A DNA stretch of 64,000 nt from Mycteria americana. Lineage: Eukaryota; Chordata; Aves; Ciconiiformes; Ciconiidae. A model generated the notes under the pieces. It was given only the letters and a program-made list of their open reading frames with translations, did not search any database and had not been told where the DNA came from. Below, in pieces: positions 62,604-64,000 of the stretch. The DNA lies in the NCBI RefSeq assembly GCF_035582795.1, contig NC_134365.1, positions 39,784,135-39,848,134 of the forward strand, given 5' to 3'. The stretch's first letter is position 1. The number at the start of each line of letters is the position of its first letter. A program made the position numbers and the translations under genes.

Positions 62604-63198
62604 TGTGCTGGTGTTGGCTGGGACAGAGTTAATTTTCCTCATAGTAGCTGGTATGGGGCTATGTTTTGGATTTGTGCTGGAAGCAGTGTTGATAACACAG
62701 GGATGTTTCAGTTAGTGCTGAGCAGTGCTTACACAGAGTCAAGGCCTTTTCTGCTTCTCACCCTACCCCACCAGCGAGTAGGCTGAGGATGCACAAGAAG
62801 TTGGGAGGGGACACGGCTGGGACAGCTGACCCCAACTGACCAAAGGGACATCCCACACCATATGGCGTCATGCTCAGCATAGAAAGCTGGGGGAAGAAGA
62901 AGGAAGGGGGGAACATTCGGAGTGATGGCATTTGTCTTCCCAAGTAACCATTACGCATGATGGAGCCCTGCTTTCCTGGAGATGGCTGAACACCTGCCTG
63001 CCCATGGGAAGGAGTGAATGGATTCCTTAATTTGCTTTGCTTGTGTGCATGGCTTTTGCTTTACCTATTAAAGTGTCTTTATCTCAACCCACGATTTTTC
63101 TCACTTTTACCCTTCCAATTCTCTCCCCCATCCCACCGGGAGGGAGTGAGCGAGCGGCTGGGTGGTGCTTAGTTGCCGGCTGCGGTTAAACCACAACA
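62604..63198 (+). mobile_element. Solo LTR of an avian endogenous retrovirus (copy 2)
   Basis: A 595-base element from TGTGCTGG to CACAACA, flanked by perfect 5-bp target duplications (GCAGG at 62599-62603 and 63199-63203). It is colinear with copy 1 over its whole length and in the same orientation. The ATTAAA at 63067-63072 is intact, but the position of the TATAAA box reads TAGAAA (62880-62885). No internal viral sequence adjoins it, so it is a solo LTR. Confidence 0.95.
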
Positions 63199-63203
63199 GC
63201 AGG

Positions 63204-64000
63204 ACATCTGAATGGGCCCTGCTTTAGCTGCCCTCAGTAGATAGCCCAACACAAATCTGCAAGTAAGCAGGATCTCGTAGTCCTGGACTACTGCCAGCCT
63301 GAATAGCTCCTTGTTCTCCTGACATTTGTCTGCACTAAGTACGCACAGCAGCTGATATAAATATGTCTCAGCTGTATTTAGGTATTGCAAGGAATCTGTT
63401 TTATTGTGTAGCTCGTTCTGACGGGCTGTTCACAAGGACTAGAGTTTCTGAATGCTCCATATAAGCCTTTGGTTACTGCAGCTCAGCTTATCAGTTGGGA
63501 TTATGTTAGGCAATACACAGGAATGTTTTAGGGCATTGAATACTGGACCAAAACACTGCAGCCTTATGGTGCAAGGTGCCGCAGGCACGTGATTTGACCA
63601 TGCTAAAAAAATGTTCCGGTTTATGTTGGTTTGAGTATATTCTATCCATACCACACCGCTTTTATGCCAGACCAGATATTGTCAGTTCCACCCAGACAGT
63701 ATAAGCCAGTATAAATACCAAATTGTGTACTCTGGATAATTCACCAGAAGTGCCATCATGTGCTCCTGCCCCATCCGTTTGGACTGGTAGGTGATCTAGT
63801 GCCACGCAAATCAAATCTTAATGGTCTTGTCAGCATGTCCTTACTAAAACTGACGTTCTTAATTGTCTCAGCCTCTCTTCTGTCTGGCATACGCATGAGC
63901 ACAAAGAAATCTAATATTTACCAGCGTGGCTGTTTCCTACCTCCTTCCCTGTCTGCAGCCCCCCAGGACACCATTCTAATAGAGCTTTGTGTAAACAGCA
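63204..64000. other. Intergenic DNA to the right edge
   Basis: No gene, RNA or repeat family recognised. Confidence 0.5.

Noticed and set aside
43123-63198. The two LTRs as the ends of one full-length provirus
   Set aside because: Each has its own different target duplication, and the DNA between them is MDM1 exons 1-7 and introns, not viral genes.

Overview
This is vertebrate nuclear DNA, almost certainly from a neognath bird. It is AT-rich and mostly non-coding. Its genes are split into short exons with GT/AG borders. It carries CR1-type LINE fragments and two solo LTRs of a retrovirus-like family that resembles those common in bird genomes. The species cannot be named from the sequence alone.

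Three genes are supported, all on the minus strand. From left to right they are IL26 (first three coding exons, 1366-3567, the rest not found), IL22 (five coding exons, 19098-21215) and MDM1 (fourteen coding exons, 31741-56583). This is the human order IFNG-IL26-IL22-MDM1-RAP1B, so IFNG is expected beyond the left edge and RAP1B beyond the right edge. The joined IL22 exons give 197 residues and the joined MDM1 exons give 726. Every junction keeps the reading frame, and neither CDS shows a frameshift or internal stop. Neither looks like a pseudogene.

Layout: 1-3720 is the 5' part of IL26 with its introns. 3753-18400 is the IL26-IL22 intergenic region, with a CR1 fragment, small tandem duplications and AT-rich DNA. 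18400-21500 is IL22, with an AU-rich 3' UTR, a tiny untranslated first exon and a TATA promoter. 21510-30560 is intergenic. 30560-56600 is MDM1 with its 3' UTR and introns; a solo LTR lies antisense in intron 7. 56330-56860 is a CpG-island promoter containing an RFX X-box-like site. 56870-64000 is upstream intergenic DNA with a possible alternative MDM1 first exon and a second solo LTR.

IL22 and IL26 encode secreted IL-10-family helical cytokines of barrier immunity. MDM1 encodes a microtubule-binding centriole protein and is linked to them only by conserved position. I found no tRNA, rRNA, CRISPR or prokaryotic feature and no new multi-gene system. The points most worth checking are a phase-compatible alternative first exon of MDM1, a basic C-terminal tail on IL22, the IL22 promoter motifs, and two closely related solo LTRs that differ at the TATA box.
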